Under the pieces are notes generated by a model. That model was not told the DNA's origin, did no database searches, and saw nothing but the letters and a program-made list of their open reading frames with translations. From the NCBI GenBank assembly GCA_022822325.1, contig JAJEBW010000018.1, positions 124,001 through 188,000 of the forward strand: a DNA stretch of 64,000 bases, written 5' to 3'. Source of the stretch: Gemmatimonadota bacterium (lineage in GTDB: Bacteria; Gemmatimonadota; Gemmatimonadetes; Longimicrobiales; Gaopeijiaceae). Positions 38,655-47,137 of this stretch are shown here, piece after piece (position 1 is the first letter of the stretch; each line of letters starts with the position of its first letter). The translations under genes were made by a program, and so were the position numbers.

Positions 38655-39929
38655 ATGCATCATTTCATCGACTTCAAGAGCTTCCGGAAAGCACGGATTC
38701 GACTAATTCGTCCGCTCACCATCCTGGTCGGGCCCAACGGATCGGGGAAGAGCAACGCGCTCGAGGGGATCGAAGTGTTGGCGTCCATCGCCGCCGGAGA
38801 CCCACTGCGGGAAATCACGGACCTGGACAGGGAAGGTGCGCTGAATGTGCGGGGGGGGCTTCAGGGCTGCCCTCGCTACGGAACCAACAGCTTCACACTG
38901 GAGTTCTCAGCCAACATGCGGTTGTCCGGCCGAACAAGGCCAACGCGATACTCCGTCACGGTGGCGCCCCTGCCCGAGCCACGAATCAAGGCCGAGTCCC
39001 TCTTCCATGGCGACACGATGCTCTTTCAAGGGATTGAGGGGAGCGGAAGGCCGGCCTCCGCGGACATCACGTTGGAGTACAACAACTTCGCCCGAGGCGG
39101 CCGGAATCCTCGGGCGTCCGTATCTGCGACCAGATCGGCACTTTCACAGTACGAGCACTTCGCCACGAAGAACCGTCGGCTCCGGGCTTCTCTCAAGCTC
39201 ATACGCCAGGTTCGGGAGTACCTGCACGCCTCGTTCGTCTTCGATCCACGTCCGGACGCGATGCGTCATTACGAGAGGATTGGCCACGACGTGCTTCTTC
39301 GTGACGGATCCAATCTGTCCTCGGTGTTGTACAGCATCAGTCGGAACGGCGCCGATAAGCTGGATGAGTTGTTCCGCCACATCCGACAGGTGCCTGATGA
39401 GCCGTACAGCAGATTCGACTTCGTCACCACTTCGTTGGGCGACGTGATCTTCGGGATGTACGAAGAGCACTCCGACAAGCTCTCGGATGCCCGGATGCTC
39501 TCCGATGGAACCCTGAGGACCTTGGCGGTGCTCGCTGCCGTGGCGACTGGCGAACGGACTTCACCGGTGGTAGTGGAAGAATTCGACAACGGCCTGCATC
39601 CAAGCCGGGTAGCTACCCTTATCCACGCGATCGCCCGGTTGAGCAAGGAGAGAAAGGTCAACGTTCTGTTGTCGACCCACAATCCCGCAGTCCTGAACGC
39701 GCTGACCCCGGAACAGCAGCAGCATGTAGTGCTGGCTTTTCGTTCCGGGCAGGACTACTGCAGTCGGTTGCTGCCGCTGAACAAAGTCGCTCGCTATGAC
39801 GAATTGCTGGAAAGAGGTCGGCTTGGGGACCTGGTGACGCAGCAAATCGTGGACCAGCACCTCGACCCGGATTTCGAGAGGAATCGTGACGAGGAAATGC
39901 GTCGCTGGCTCGCGGGGCTTCCCGAGTGA
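38655..39929 (+). CDS. AAA family ATPase (AAA_21/ABC-type SMC-like), orphan
   Basis: 424 residues. Walker A GPNGSGKS is at 26-33 after a short beta strand (KARIRLIRPLTILV). The ABC-like signature LSDGTLRTLAVLAAVA is at about 282, and Walker B VVVEEFDNGLHPSR at about 305. The H-loop is STHNPAVLNAL. The central 200 residues form the variable lid (DALRHYERIGHDVLL-like region near 200). Such ATPases are common in phage-defence and toxin-like operons and in nuclease pairs. Codon use is less GC-biased than in neighbours, suggesting transfer. Its stop overlaps a GTG (GTGACC) that opens the short frame VTRIFVVD, apparently the start of a lost partner. Confidence 0.85.
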   Translation: MHHFIDFKSFRKARIRLIRPLTILVGPNGSGKSNALEGIEVLASIAAGDPLREITDLDREGALNVRGGLQGCPRYGTNSFTLEFSANMRLSGRTRPTRYSVTVAPLPEPRIKAESLFHGDTMLFQGIEGSGRPASADITLEYNNFARGGRNPRASVSATRSALSQYEHFATKNRRLRASLKLIRQVREYLHASFVFDPRPDAMRHYERIGHDVLLRDGSNLSSVLYSISRNGADKLDELFRHIRQVPDEPYSRFDFVTTSLGDVIFGMYEEHSDKLSDARMLSDGTLRTLAVLAAVATGERTSPVVVEEFDNGLHPSRVATLIHAIARLSKERKVNVLLSTHNPAVLNALTPEQQQHVVLAFRSGQDYCSRLLPLNKVARYDELLERGRLGDLVTQQIVDQHLDPDFERNRDEEMRRWLAGLPE

Positions 39930-39955
39930 CCCGCATCTTTGTCGTCGACCCCCCC
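39926..39955 (+). pseudogene. Apparent 5' stub of a truncated partner gene of the AAA ATPase
   Basis: A GTG overlapping the ATPase stop by four bases starts VTRIFVVD, a credible beginning of a second gene in an ATPase operon. After these eight codons comes a CCCCCCCC run and the sequence becomes the antisense of the convergent S9 peptidase C-terminus. A deletion junction near 39948-39955 is the simplest reading. The identity of the lost gene cannot be told. Confidence 0.4.
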
Positions 39956-42052
39956 CTACGAAACCGGCCTCCCCTCCCCCGCATACTTCTCGAACCACCC
40001 CTTGACGGTCGTGATCTTCGAGATTCCATGCGAGGGCCGTCCCCAGATCCCGTGGGCCTCTTCGGGGACACGCACCAGCACGGCCTCCACCCCAAGCAGC
40101 TTGAGCGCCTTGTAGTACTGCTCCGATTCGGACATCGGGGTGCGCCAGTCCTCTTCTCCCGTCATGATGAGGGTCGGGGTCTTGACATTCTCCACCACCG
40201 ACAGCAGCGAGCGGCTCTCGTAGTGCTCCACATTGTCCCACGGCAGCCCCGGGAACCAGTACTTCACCGCGACCGGCGCCATGTCGGCCGTCAGCGCGAA
40301 GCTGTACCAGTTGATCACCGGATAGAACGACACGGCGGCCCGAAAGCGGTCGGTGTTGCCGATCATCCATGCGGTCAGCACGCCCCCGCCGCTGCCCCCC
40401 GTCACAAAGAGATTGTCCTCGTCGATGTAGCCCCGCGCGATCACCGCATCGACCCCCGAGTTGAGATCGTAAAAGTCGTCGCCCGGATAGGCGTGGTGGA
40501 TCAGATTCCCGAACTCCTCGCCGTAGCTGGTGCTGCCCCGCGGATTGGCGTAGAAGACCACGTATCCGGCCGCCGCCCAGAGCTGCTTCTCCAGATCGAA
40601 GCGGTCGCCGTAGTTGGCGAAGGGGCCACCGTGAATCTCCAGGATCAGCGGATAGCGGCGCGCGGGATCGAATCCGGGCGGCTTCATGATCCAACCCTGA
40701 ACCGGCAGCCCGTCCTTTGACGACTCCCACCAGATCTCCTCCACCGAGGCCAGCTCGCGCCCCGCGAAGAGGTCGGCGTTCACGCCGGTCACGATCCGGG
40801 TCTCGCTACCCGACCGGCCGACCGCCACATCGCCTGGCCGGTCCGGGCGGCTGGTCGTCCAGGCGAAGCTTCCATCCGCCGCCACCGTGTACGACACTCC
40901 GAAGCCGCCGTAGGCCATGAAGCCGCTGCCGCCGTCCTCGGCCAGGATCTCGTGGCCGCCATCGAGCCCGAAGAGCGCGAGCTTCGTGTTCCCCTCGTCG
41001 TCGAAGAGCCCGTGGATCCCGTTGCCGTCGGGCGCCCACTCGATCTGGTACACCGTCCGGTCGAGATCGCCGCTGATCACCCGCGCATTCGAGCCGTCGC
41101 GGTTCATGACCTCCAGCCGGGTGACCTGGTAGCCCTGGTAGCGGTCGTCGTAGCCCAGGTAGGCGATTTGCGATCCATCGGGCGAGACGGTCGGCGAGTT
41201 GTCGGGGCCGCGCCGGTCGGTGAGCTGGGTGACCGCGCCGTCGGCCAGGGCGATCTCGTAGATCTCGCTGTCGGTCCACTCCAGGTCGCGGTCGGGACGC
41301 AGATTCGCAGCCACAATGAGCGCGTCCGAGGTCGGAGCCCACTCGGGGCCGCTCCCCGGCGCCGCGAAGAATCCATTGGCGAATCCCTCCTCGCCGGTCG
41401 TGAGCTGCCGCGGCGTGCCTCCTTCGGCCGGAATTGCGAAGATGTGCCAGGCGCCGGCGGGAACGTCGCCCATTCCGTCGAAGCGGAAGACGATGTCGTC
41501 GGTGTACTTGGCGGGCGGGGCCCAATCGGCTCCGGCAGGGGGCGCGGGCATCTCGCCGATCACCAGCGGCGCCTCCGGAACCAGCTTGTTGAAGGCCAGG
41601 TGCGCGCCGTCGGGCGACCACGAGAGCCCCGCCATCGGGTCGGTGAGATTGGTGACCGTCGCCGTCTGCCCCGATTCCACCCAGTGCATGTGGATCTGGG
41701 GAACCCCGCCGCCCCGGTTCGAGACGTAGGCGATCCGCGTGCCGTCGGGCGACCAGCGAGGGCTGCTGTCGAGGAACTTCCCCGTCGTGAGCGGCCGGTG
41801 TTCGCTTCCGTCGGACCGCACCATCCAGAGATTCGAGTAGTTGCGGTCGGTCATCACATCGGCGAACTGGCGCACATAGACCACCTGGTCGCCGTCGGGA
41901 GAGATGCGCGGATCGCTCGCGTACTCGAGGTCGAATACATTCATCTCGGTGAGGCGGCCGGTCTGCGCGGCGGCGGCCGGGGGCGCCGGGAGGGCGGCCG
42001 TGACGAGGAGGGCCAGGGGGAGGATGGGGAGGGGGGAGAACGACGATCTCAT
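39956..42052 (-). CDS. Secreted S9 family prolyl oligopeptidase-type peptidase
   Basis: 698 residues from ATG 42052. The signal peptide (LPLALLVTAALPAPPAAAAQ) sends it to the periplasm. An N-terminal seven-bladed propeller of WD40/TolB-like repeats (DPRISPDGDQVVYVRQF, SPRWSPDGTRIAYVSNRGGG, GLSWSPDGAHLAFNKL) covers about 30-430. The alpha/beta-hydrolase domain has the nucleophile in VTGGSGGGVLTAWMIG, Asp in MTGEEDWRTPMSESEQYYKA and His in EEAHGIWGRPS, with oxyanion loop LEIHGGPFANYG. It cleaves short peptides, probably as an acylaminoacyl- or dipeptidyl-peptidase. The nucleophile elbow reads GGSGGG rather than GxSYGG. Single gene, convergent with the ATPase. Confidence 0.95.
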   Translation of the reverse strand: MRSSFSPLPILPLALLVTAALPAPPAAAAQTGRLTEMNVFDLEYASDPRISPDGDQVVYVRQFADVMTDRNYSNLWMVRSDGSEHRPLTTGKFLDSSPRWSPDGTRIAYVSNRGGGVPQIHMHWVESGQTATVTNLTDPMAGLSWSPDGAHLAFNKLVPEAPLVIGEMPAPPAGADWAPPAKYTDDIVFRFDGMGDVPAGAWHIFAIPAEGGTPRQLTTGEEGFANGFFAAPGSGPEWAPTSDALIVAANLRPDRDLEWTDSEIYEIALADGAVTQLTDRRGPDNSPTVSPDGSQIAYLGYDDRYQGYQVTRLEVMNRDGSNARVISGDLDRTVYQIEWAPDGNGIHGLFDDEGNTKLALFGLDGGHEILAEDGGSGFMAYGGFGVSYTVAADGSFAWTTSRPDRPGDVAVGRSGSETRIVTGVNADLFAGRELASVEEIWWESSKDGLPVQGWIMKPPGFDPARRYPLILEIHGGPFANYGDRFDLEKQLWAAAGYVVFYANPRGSTSYGEEFGNLIHHAYPGDDFYDLNSGVDAVIARGYIDEDNLFVTGGSGGGVLTAWMIGNTDRFRAAVSFYPVINWYSFALTADMAPVAVKYWFPGLPWDNVEHYESRSLLSVVENVKTPTLIMTGEEDWRTPMSESEQYYKALKLLGVEAVLVRVPEEAHGIWGRPSHGISKITTVKGWFEKYAGEGRPVS

Positions 42053-42361
42053 TGCGGGAAGTCTCCGGGGCTGAATCGGGGAGGCGGGGGCGTGGCGCGC
42101 CTGCGGGATGTGCGGCGGCGGTCGTTGCGCGACCACGGTGCGGAGGCCGAAGCGGGGCAGACCCGCGTGGGGAGAAGATCGCCCACAGCGGGGAACCTCT
42201 TGCGCCCGGCGGGGTAAAGCGACCATCCTGCATGGGGTATCGTGGCGCCGACGCTCCAATCATTGCTGCGGGACGGGGTTTCCGCAAACGCGGCATTCGG
42301 GATTGGACGCCGGCAGGGCATCGGCGCCCCGCCCGCGCTCACCCCAACGCTGGAGGATCGA
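42053..42361. other. 309-bp divergent promoter region, no gene seen
   Basis: It lies between the minus-strand S9 peptidase and a plus-strand small lipoprotein. Open frames in it show only Arg/Pro/Ala-rich shadow sequence. The right end holds GGAGGATCGA, a fair ribosome-binding site for the lipoprotein gene. Confidence 0.5.
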
Positions 42362-42742
42362 ATGCCGAATGCAAGTCGAAAGGCGGAGCCGCGCCGGACC
42401 TGGGCGACCGCGGCGCTCCTGGCGGCCGTCCTCGCGGGTGGGTGCGCGGGCCAGAGGGGGCCCGAGAATCCCTTCACGGCCGCGCTCGCCGAGGCCAGCG
42501 AGATCGAGATCCTGGTGCGGAACTACAACTTCAACCAGATCACGATCTACACCTCGCGCTCCGGCGGCTCGGTGCGCCGCCTGGGCACCGTTCCGGGCAA
42601 GGGCGAGGCCACCTTCCGCACCCGCTGGCACCTCCCCGAGATTCAGTTGCGCGTGCGCGAACTGGCCGGCGGAGAGTTCTTCACCGAGACGCTTCCCGTC
42701 ACCCCCGGCGACCTGCTCGAGCTGATCGTCCCGGGCCGGTAG
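42362..42742 (+). CDS. Small lipoprotein of unknown function
   Basis: 126 residues with GGAGG about 6-8 bases before ATG 42362. The signal (TWATAALLAAVLAGGCAGQR) has a lipobox AGGC with Cys at about residue 28. The mature part is a single beta-rich domain: EIEILVRNYNFNQITIYTSR, SGGSVRRLGTVPGKGEATFR and LRVRELAGGEFFTETLPVTP, finishing LLELIVPGR. This looks like a small Ig-like or beta-sandwich fold that is repeatedly seen as short lipoproteins in Gemmatimonadota; the function is unknown. It is a single gene, convergent with another short lipoprotein gene. Confidence 0.75.
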   Translation: MPNASRKAEPRRTWATAALLAAVLAGGCAGQRGPENPFTAALAEASEIEILVRNYNFNQITIYTSRSGGSVRRLGTVPGKGEATFRTRWHLPEIQLRVRELAGGEFFTETLPVTPGDLLELIVPGR

Positions 42743-42768
42743 CCCCGCGCGGCTCCCGAATCCCGGGG

Positions 42769-43013
42769 TCAGTTGGGCTCTTCGACTGTCAGCAGCGGCG
42801 GGAGAAGGGGCGAGCGGAAGACGTGATCGACCGGGTTGTCGTCGGGGAACCCCAGCGCCCGGTTCAGACGAAGGTCGATCCCATCCGAATGCGAGGCATT
42901 CAGAATGTCGATCATCTCCTGAACCCGCGCCGGAACCACGTCGGCAACGGGAACGGGCTCGGCGGCTTCGCAGGCCATGACGGCCAAGGCGGACAGCGCG
43001 AGCAGCTTTTCAC
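42769..43013 (-). CDS. Short lipoprotein, unknown function, with a probable 1-base deletion in the signal sequence
   Basis: The visible frame is 72 codons from a TTG at 42987 and begins in the middle of a signal sequence (LLALSALAVMAC, lipobox VMAC). A proper start, GTG 43013 with AAGGAG in front, lies one base out of frame. Adding one A to the AAAA run at 43007-43010 would give MKKLLALSALAVMACEAAEP, a classic lipoprotein start. The mature part is about 60 residues (VPARVQEMIDILNASHSDGI, LNRALGFPDDNPVDHVFRSP) with no recognised domain. The real protein, if intact in the organism, would be about 81 residues. Confidence 0.6.
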
Positions 43014-43175
43014 CGGGTGGTCTCCTTGGATTGCACGTTCAGGCGTCCCCGGAAGAAGTTCTTAAGCTCCTTGCCAGCCGCTCGCAGGACTGAGTCCGGT
43101 AGCGCAACGGCCCCCGCCGTCCCAACTTTTCCGGTCGCAACCCTTCTCTCCCCCGCCGCCAGGAGCTGGTCCCCC

Positions 43176-45266
43176 ATGCGCTTCCTTCCCACGCGCCTTT
43201 TCGTCGCGCCCGCCCCCCCCGCCGCCCTTCTCCTTGCCCTTTCTGTCCTTGCCGTCGCGGCCCCCGCCGGACCCCTCTCCGCCCAGTCGCCCGGCGCGAC
43301 ACTCACGATGGACGAGGTGATCGACATGGTGCGCGTCTCGTCTCCCCGCCTCTCGCCCGACGGATCGCGCGTGCTCTTCTCGCGCAGCGAGCTCGACTGG
43401 GACGAAAACCGCCGCGACTCCCGCATCTGGGTGGTGGGCGCCGACGGCGAGGGCGCGCGTCCCTTCACCGCTTCCACCGACGACCGTTCGCCGGAGTGGT
43501 CGCCCGATGGCCGCTGGGTCTCCTTCACCCGGCCGGTGGGCAGCGGCGGCGACCGGGTCCGCCAGCTCTTCATCCTGCCGCTGGAGGGCGGCGAAGCGGT
43601 GCAGCTCACCCATCATGCGACCTCGGTGGGGAGCTATCGCTGGGGCGAGGATGGACGCTCGATCTACTTCACGGCCAACGACTCCCTTCCCGACGAGCGC
43701 GAACGGGAAAGGGAAAAGGGCGACGACGCGGTCTTCATCGACGAAGGGCCGAGCGGGCAGACGCAGGGCTCCTGGAATGCGGTCTGGTCGGTGGCAGTGG
43801 ACCCGGCCGACGCGCCGCGCGACGCCACGCGACTCACCCCGGAGCAGCGCCGGGTGGGGAACTTCGCGCCCTCGCCCAACGGCAACTTCCTGGCCTATTC
43901 CTATCGCACCGAGAACCGCCGCAATGCGAGCCACCTCTCCGAGATCGTCCTGCTCGCGGTCGCATCCGGCGAAGAGGAGCGAATCACCCATAACGACGCC
44001 CCGGAGTCGCAGATCGCGTGGTCGCCGGATGGCCGGTCGCTGACCTTCGTCGCCCCGGACCTGGAGAGCTGGGAGCTGGACCAGGGCAACCTGTACCTCC
44101 ACGACATTCCCTCGGGCGAGACCCGCCAGCTCATGGCCGAGACCGATATCGACATGCGCGGCTATCGCTGGCATCCGGGGGGACGAATGATCGAACTGAC
44201 CGGGCTGGACCGCACCGACGCCAACATCTACCGCCTCGACGTGCGCTCGGACGAGCTGGAGGCGGTGACCCACCTGACGGGAATCGCCTCGGCGCCGTCG
44301 TTCGACTCGCGGCACGACCGGGCGGCCTTCCAGTACGCCAGCCCCACCGAGCCGGGAGATCTCTGGATCGTCGATCTGGAGGGCGGCGCCCCCACCCGGC
44401 TGACGCGCGCCAACCCGGCCATTGCAGAGAAGGCGCTGGTGGAGCCGGAGGTGATCCGCTGGGAGAGCCACGACGGACTTGAGATCGAAGGCATCCTCTA
44501 CGCGCCGCCGGGGCGGACCTCGCCGGGGGCCGCGATTCTGGAGATCCACGGGGGGCCGGCGGGCGTCTTCACCCGGGGATTCGACGCCGACGCGCAGCTT
44601 CTCCTGGCCGAGGGGTACGCCCTTCTGCAGCCGAATGTGCGCGGCTCGTCGGGCTATGGGGACGAGTTGCTCCGCGGAAACATGAACGACATCGGCGGGG
44701 GCGACTATCATGACCTCATGACCGGGGTGGATGCGATCATCGAGCGGGGCATCGCCCATCCGGACTCGCTCGGGGTGAAGGGATGGAGCTACGGGGGAAT
44801 CCTCGGCGGCTGGACGATCACCCGCACCGATCGCTTCCGCGCGGCCAGCCTGGGGGCGATGGTGGCCGACTGGCGGAGCGAGTTCGGCGCCGGCTTCAAT
44901 CACGATGTGGTGCGCTGGTATCTCGGCGGCGATCCCTGGTCGAACCGCGAGCACTGGACCGAACGCTCGGCCTATACCCACCTGGACCGGGTCACGACTC
45001 CGACGATCCTCTTCCACGGCGCCAACGACCGCACCGACACGATGGAGCAGTCGATGAACTTCTTCGCCGGACTGCGCCACCTGGGGGTGGAGGCCCGCTT
45101 CGTCCTCTTTCCGCGCGAGGGACACGGGATCAGCGAGCCGCGCCACCGCCGGACCCTGATGATCGAGGAGCTGCGCTGGCTGCACCGCTACGTCAAGGGA
45201 ATCGCCGACTGGGAGGCGCCGGAGCGGCCCGGCGAGGCCAAGGAGACGGTGGCGCCGATCTCGTGA
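43176..45266 (+). CDS. Secreted S9 family prolyl oligopeptidase-type peptidase
   Basis: 696 residues from ATG 43176, with AGGAGCTGG upstream. Signal peptide LLLALSVLAVAAPAGPLSAQ. The N-terminal propeller (about 45-420) carries TolB-like repeats: SPRLSPDGSRVLFSRSELDW, SPEWSPDGRWVSFTRPV, QIAWSPDGRSLTFVAPD. A very charged loop (DEREREREKGDD) interrupts it. The hydrolase domain has Ser in GVKGWSYGGILGGWTI, Asp in LFHGANDRTDTMEQSMN and His in PREGHGISEPRHR, with oxyanion loop LEIHGGPAGVFTRGF. It is a different subfamily from the other S9 peptidase, as sequence identity is low outside motifs. It overlaps the following DUF4153 gene by four bases (GTGA). Confidence 0.95.
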   Translation: MRFLPTRLFVAPAPPAALLLALSVLAVAAPAGPLSAQSPGATLTMDEVIDMVRVSSPRLSPDGSRVLFSRSELDWDENRRDSRIWVVGADGEGARPFTASTDDRSPEWSPDGRWVSFTRPVGSGGDRVRQLFILPLEGGEAVQLTHHATSVGSYRWGEDGRSIYFTANDSLPDEREREREKGDDAVFIDEGPSGQTQGSWNAVWSVAVDPADAPRDATRLTPEQRRVGNFAPSPNGNFLAYSYRTENRRNASHLSEIVLLAVASGEEERITHNDAPESQIAWSPDGRSLTFVAPDLESWELDQGNLYLHDIPSGETRQLMAETDIDMRGYRWHPGGRMIELTGLDRTDANIYRLDVRSDELEAVTHLTGIASAPSFDSRHDRAAFQYASPTEPGDLWIVDLEGGAPTRLTRANPAIAEKALVEPEVIRWESHDGLEIEGILYAPPGRTSPGAAILEIHGGPAGVFTRGFDADAQLLLAEGYALLQPNVRGSSGYGDELLRGNMNDIGGGDYHDLMTGVDAIIERGIAHPDSLGVKGWSYGGILGGWTITRTDRFRAASLGAMVADWRSEFGAGFNHDVVRWYLGGDPWSNREHWTERSAYTHLDRVTTPTILFHGANDRTDTMEQSMNFFAGLRHLGVEARFVLFPREGHGISEPRHRRTLMIEELRWLHRYVKGIADWEAPERPGEAKETVAPIS

Positions 45267-47137
45267 GGGGAGCGCGCATTCGGGCGGTGACGGAGGGGAC
45301 GTCCGGGGCGCTGCTGCGCTTTCCGGAGGTCGCGCTCTGCATGGCGGTCTCGGCGGCGGCGGCGATCGTTCTGGTCGAATCGGAGGCGCCCGAGCGCTGG
45401 TGGGGGTTGCTTCGCACCGGAACGCTGGGGATTCCCCTCTTTCTGGCGGCCATCCTCTTCGCCGAGCGGAGTTCATCCCGCAGGAGAGGCCGTGTGCGAA
45501 TCCCGTCGGCGTGGGTGGTGCGCGCCGCCGCGGCCGCCATCCTCGTCCTCCTCCACACTCTCTTTGAGCGCTGGGCCTATCTCAATGTCCCACAACGGTA
45601 TGTACACCTGTCCGCGACATTTCACCTCCTGGTTGCGGCGGCGCCCTGCGTGCGTCGGGGCGAGGCGTACGGCTTCTGGCACTTCAATCGGCGGCTGCTA
45701 TTCCGCTTCGTGCTCGCCACGATCTACGCGGGAGCGATCTTCGTGGGGCTGGTTCTGGCGCTCGCCGCCCTTGACAATCTCTTCGGCGTCGAAATCCCTG
45801 ATCTGCACTACCTGCGGCTCTTCGTCCTCGTCGCGTTCCTCTTTCACCCGCTCTTCTTCCTGGCGGGGGTGCCGCGCGATTTCCCGGCGCTGGACGCCGA
45901 CCGCTTCAACCCGCCCGGTCTGCGTCTCTTTTCGCAGTATGTGATGCTGCCGCTGGTGGCGCTCTACGTCGGGATTCTGACGGCCTATCTGGGGAAGGTG
46001 GTGGCGACCGGAATCTGGCCCAGCGGCTGGATCGGCTACCTGGTCTCGGGGCTGGCGGCGGCGGGAATTCTCTCCTTGCTGATGGTTCATCCCGACCGGC
46101 TGGCCGCGGGACGCGAGTGGATCGATCGTTATGCGCGCACCTTCTGGATCGCGATTCTGCCCTCGGCGGCGATGGTGCTGGCGGCGCTCTGGCAGCGGGT
46201 GGATCAGTACGGGATGACGGAGCGGCGCTACTTCCTGGGGGTGCTGGCGCTCTGGCTGGCGGTGGGCGCGGTCGCGGCGGCGGTCACGGGAACGCGGCGG
46301 ATTCGGTGGATTCCCGGGAGCCTGGCGCTGCTGGGAGTGGTGATTTCGGTCGGTCCCTGGTCGGCCTACGCGGTTGCCGAACGAAGCCAGGCGAGGCGGC
46401 TGGAGGGGATTCTGGCCGCGCATGGGGCGCTGGCGGGAGGGCGGGCGGAGGGCGAGATGGTCGAGCTTCCCCACGAGGACTGGGGGCAGGCGGAGGCGGT
46501 GGCGACCTACATGGTGCAGCATCATGGCACCGGGCGGATCGAGGCGCTCTACGCGTTCCCGGCGGATGCGGCGCTGGACACCCTGCCGATGCCGGCGGGA
46601 CTGCCCGCGCGGGTGGCGGGAATCATGGAGGCGCTCGGCGTGCGCCCGGGACCCAGCGACCGACCCACTGAACTGCGCGCATCCGGTCCGCGCTCGCCGC
46701 TCTCGGCCGAGGGGTTCGGTCTGTTGCTGGTGCCGGGCGAGGGCGGCGCGGACCCGATTCTGATCGACGGCGACACGGTGCGCTTCGCGCTCTCGGAGGA
46801 CGGCCGGGGGATCGCGATGGACCGGAGCGGGGTGGAGGTGGCGCGGGGGTCGCTCGACGCGGTGATTGCGGCCGCGGAACGGATGCGCCGGGAGGATCCC
46901 CGGACCGAGGTGGTGCATGTGGCGGGCGTGGAGACCGAGCGGCGCGATCTTGCCGCCGCCGAACTGGTGGTGGAGTTGACGGGGGAAGGCTACGCGGTCC
47001 GTCTGGCGCTGGCCACTCTGACCCTTGCCGCCCCGAGCCCCGGCTCGCCGGATGGCGGCGATGCGGGCGGGGAGCCGACGGCCATCGGATTCACCTTGGA
47101 CGCGGCGCTGCTGCGCGAGCCGGAACCGCCGCCATGA
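45263..47137 (+). CDS. DUF4153 domain membrane protein
   Basis: 624 residues from GTG 45263, overlapping the peptidase stop. About twelve membrane helices lie in the first 390 residues (VALCMAVSAAAAIVLVESEA, LFRFVLATIYAGAIFVGLVL, LFVLVAFLFHPLFFLAGVPR, YVMLPLVALYVGILTAYLG), the DUF4153 pattern. The C-terminal 230 residues are soluble and probably periplasmic (EDWGQAEAVATYMVQHHGTG, LSAEGFGLLLVPGEGGADPI). The function of DUF4153 proteins is not established. Position between a secreted peptidase and thymidine phosphorylase, with four-base overlaps on both sides, implies one operon, but no shared role is evident. Confidence 0.85.
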   Translation: MRGARIRAVTEGTSGALLRFPEVALCMAVSAAAAIVLVESEAPERWWGLLRTGTLGIPLFLAAILFAERSSSRRRGRVRIPSAWVVRAAAAAILVLLHTLFERWAYLNVPQRYVHLSATFHLLVAAAPCVRRGEAYGFWHFNRRLLFRFVLATIYAGAIFVGLVLALAALDNLFGVEIPDLHYLRLFVLVAFLFHPLFFLAGVPRDFPALDADRFNPPGLRLFSQYVMLPLVALYVGILTAYLGKVVATGIWPSGWIGYLVSGLAAAGILSLLMVHPDRLAAGREWIDRYARTFWIAILPSAAMVLAALWQRVDQYGMTERRYFLGVLALWLAVGAVAAAVTGTRRIRWIPGSLALLGVVISVGPWSAYAVAERSQARRLEGILAAHGALAGGRAEGEMVELPHEDWGQAEAVATYMVQHHGTGRIEALYAFPADAALDTLPMPAGLPARVAGIMEALGVRPGPSDRPTELRASGPRSPLSAEGFGLLLVPGEGGADPILIDGDTVRFALSEDGRGIAMDRSGVEVARGSLDAVIAAAERMRREDPRTEVVHVAGVETERRDLAAAELVVELTGEGYAVRLALATLTLAAPSPGSPDGGDAGGEPTAIGFTLDAALLREPEPPP

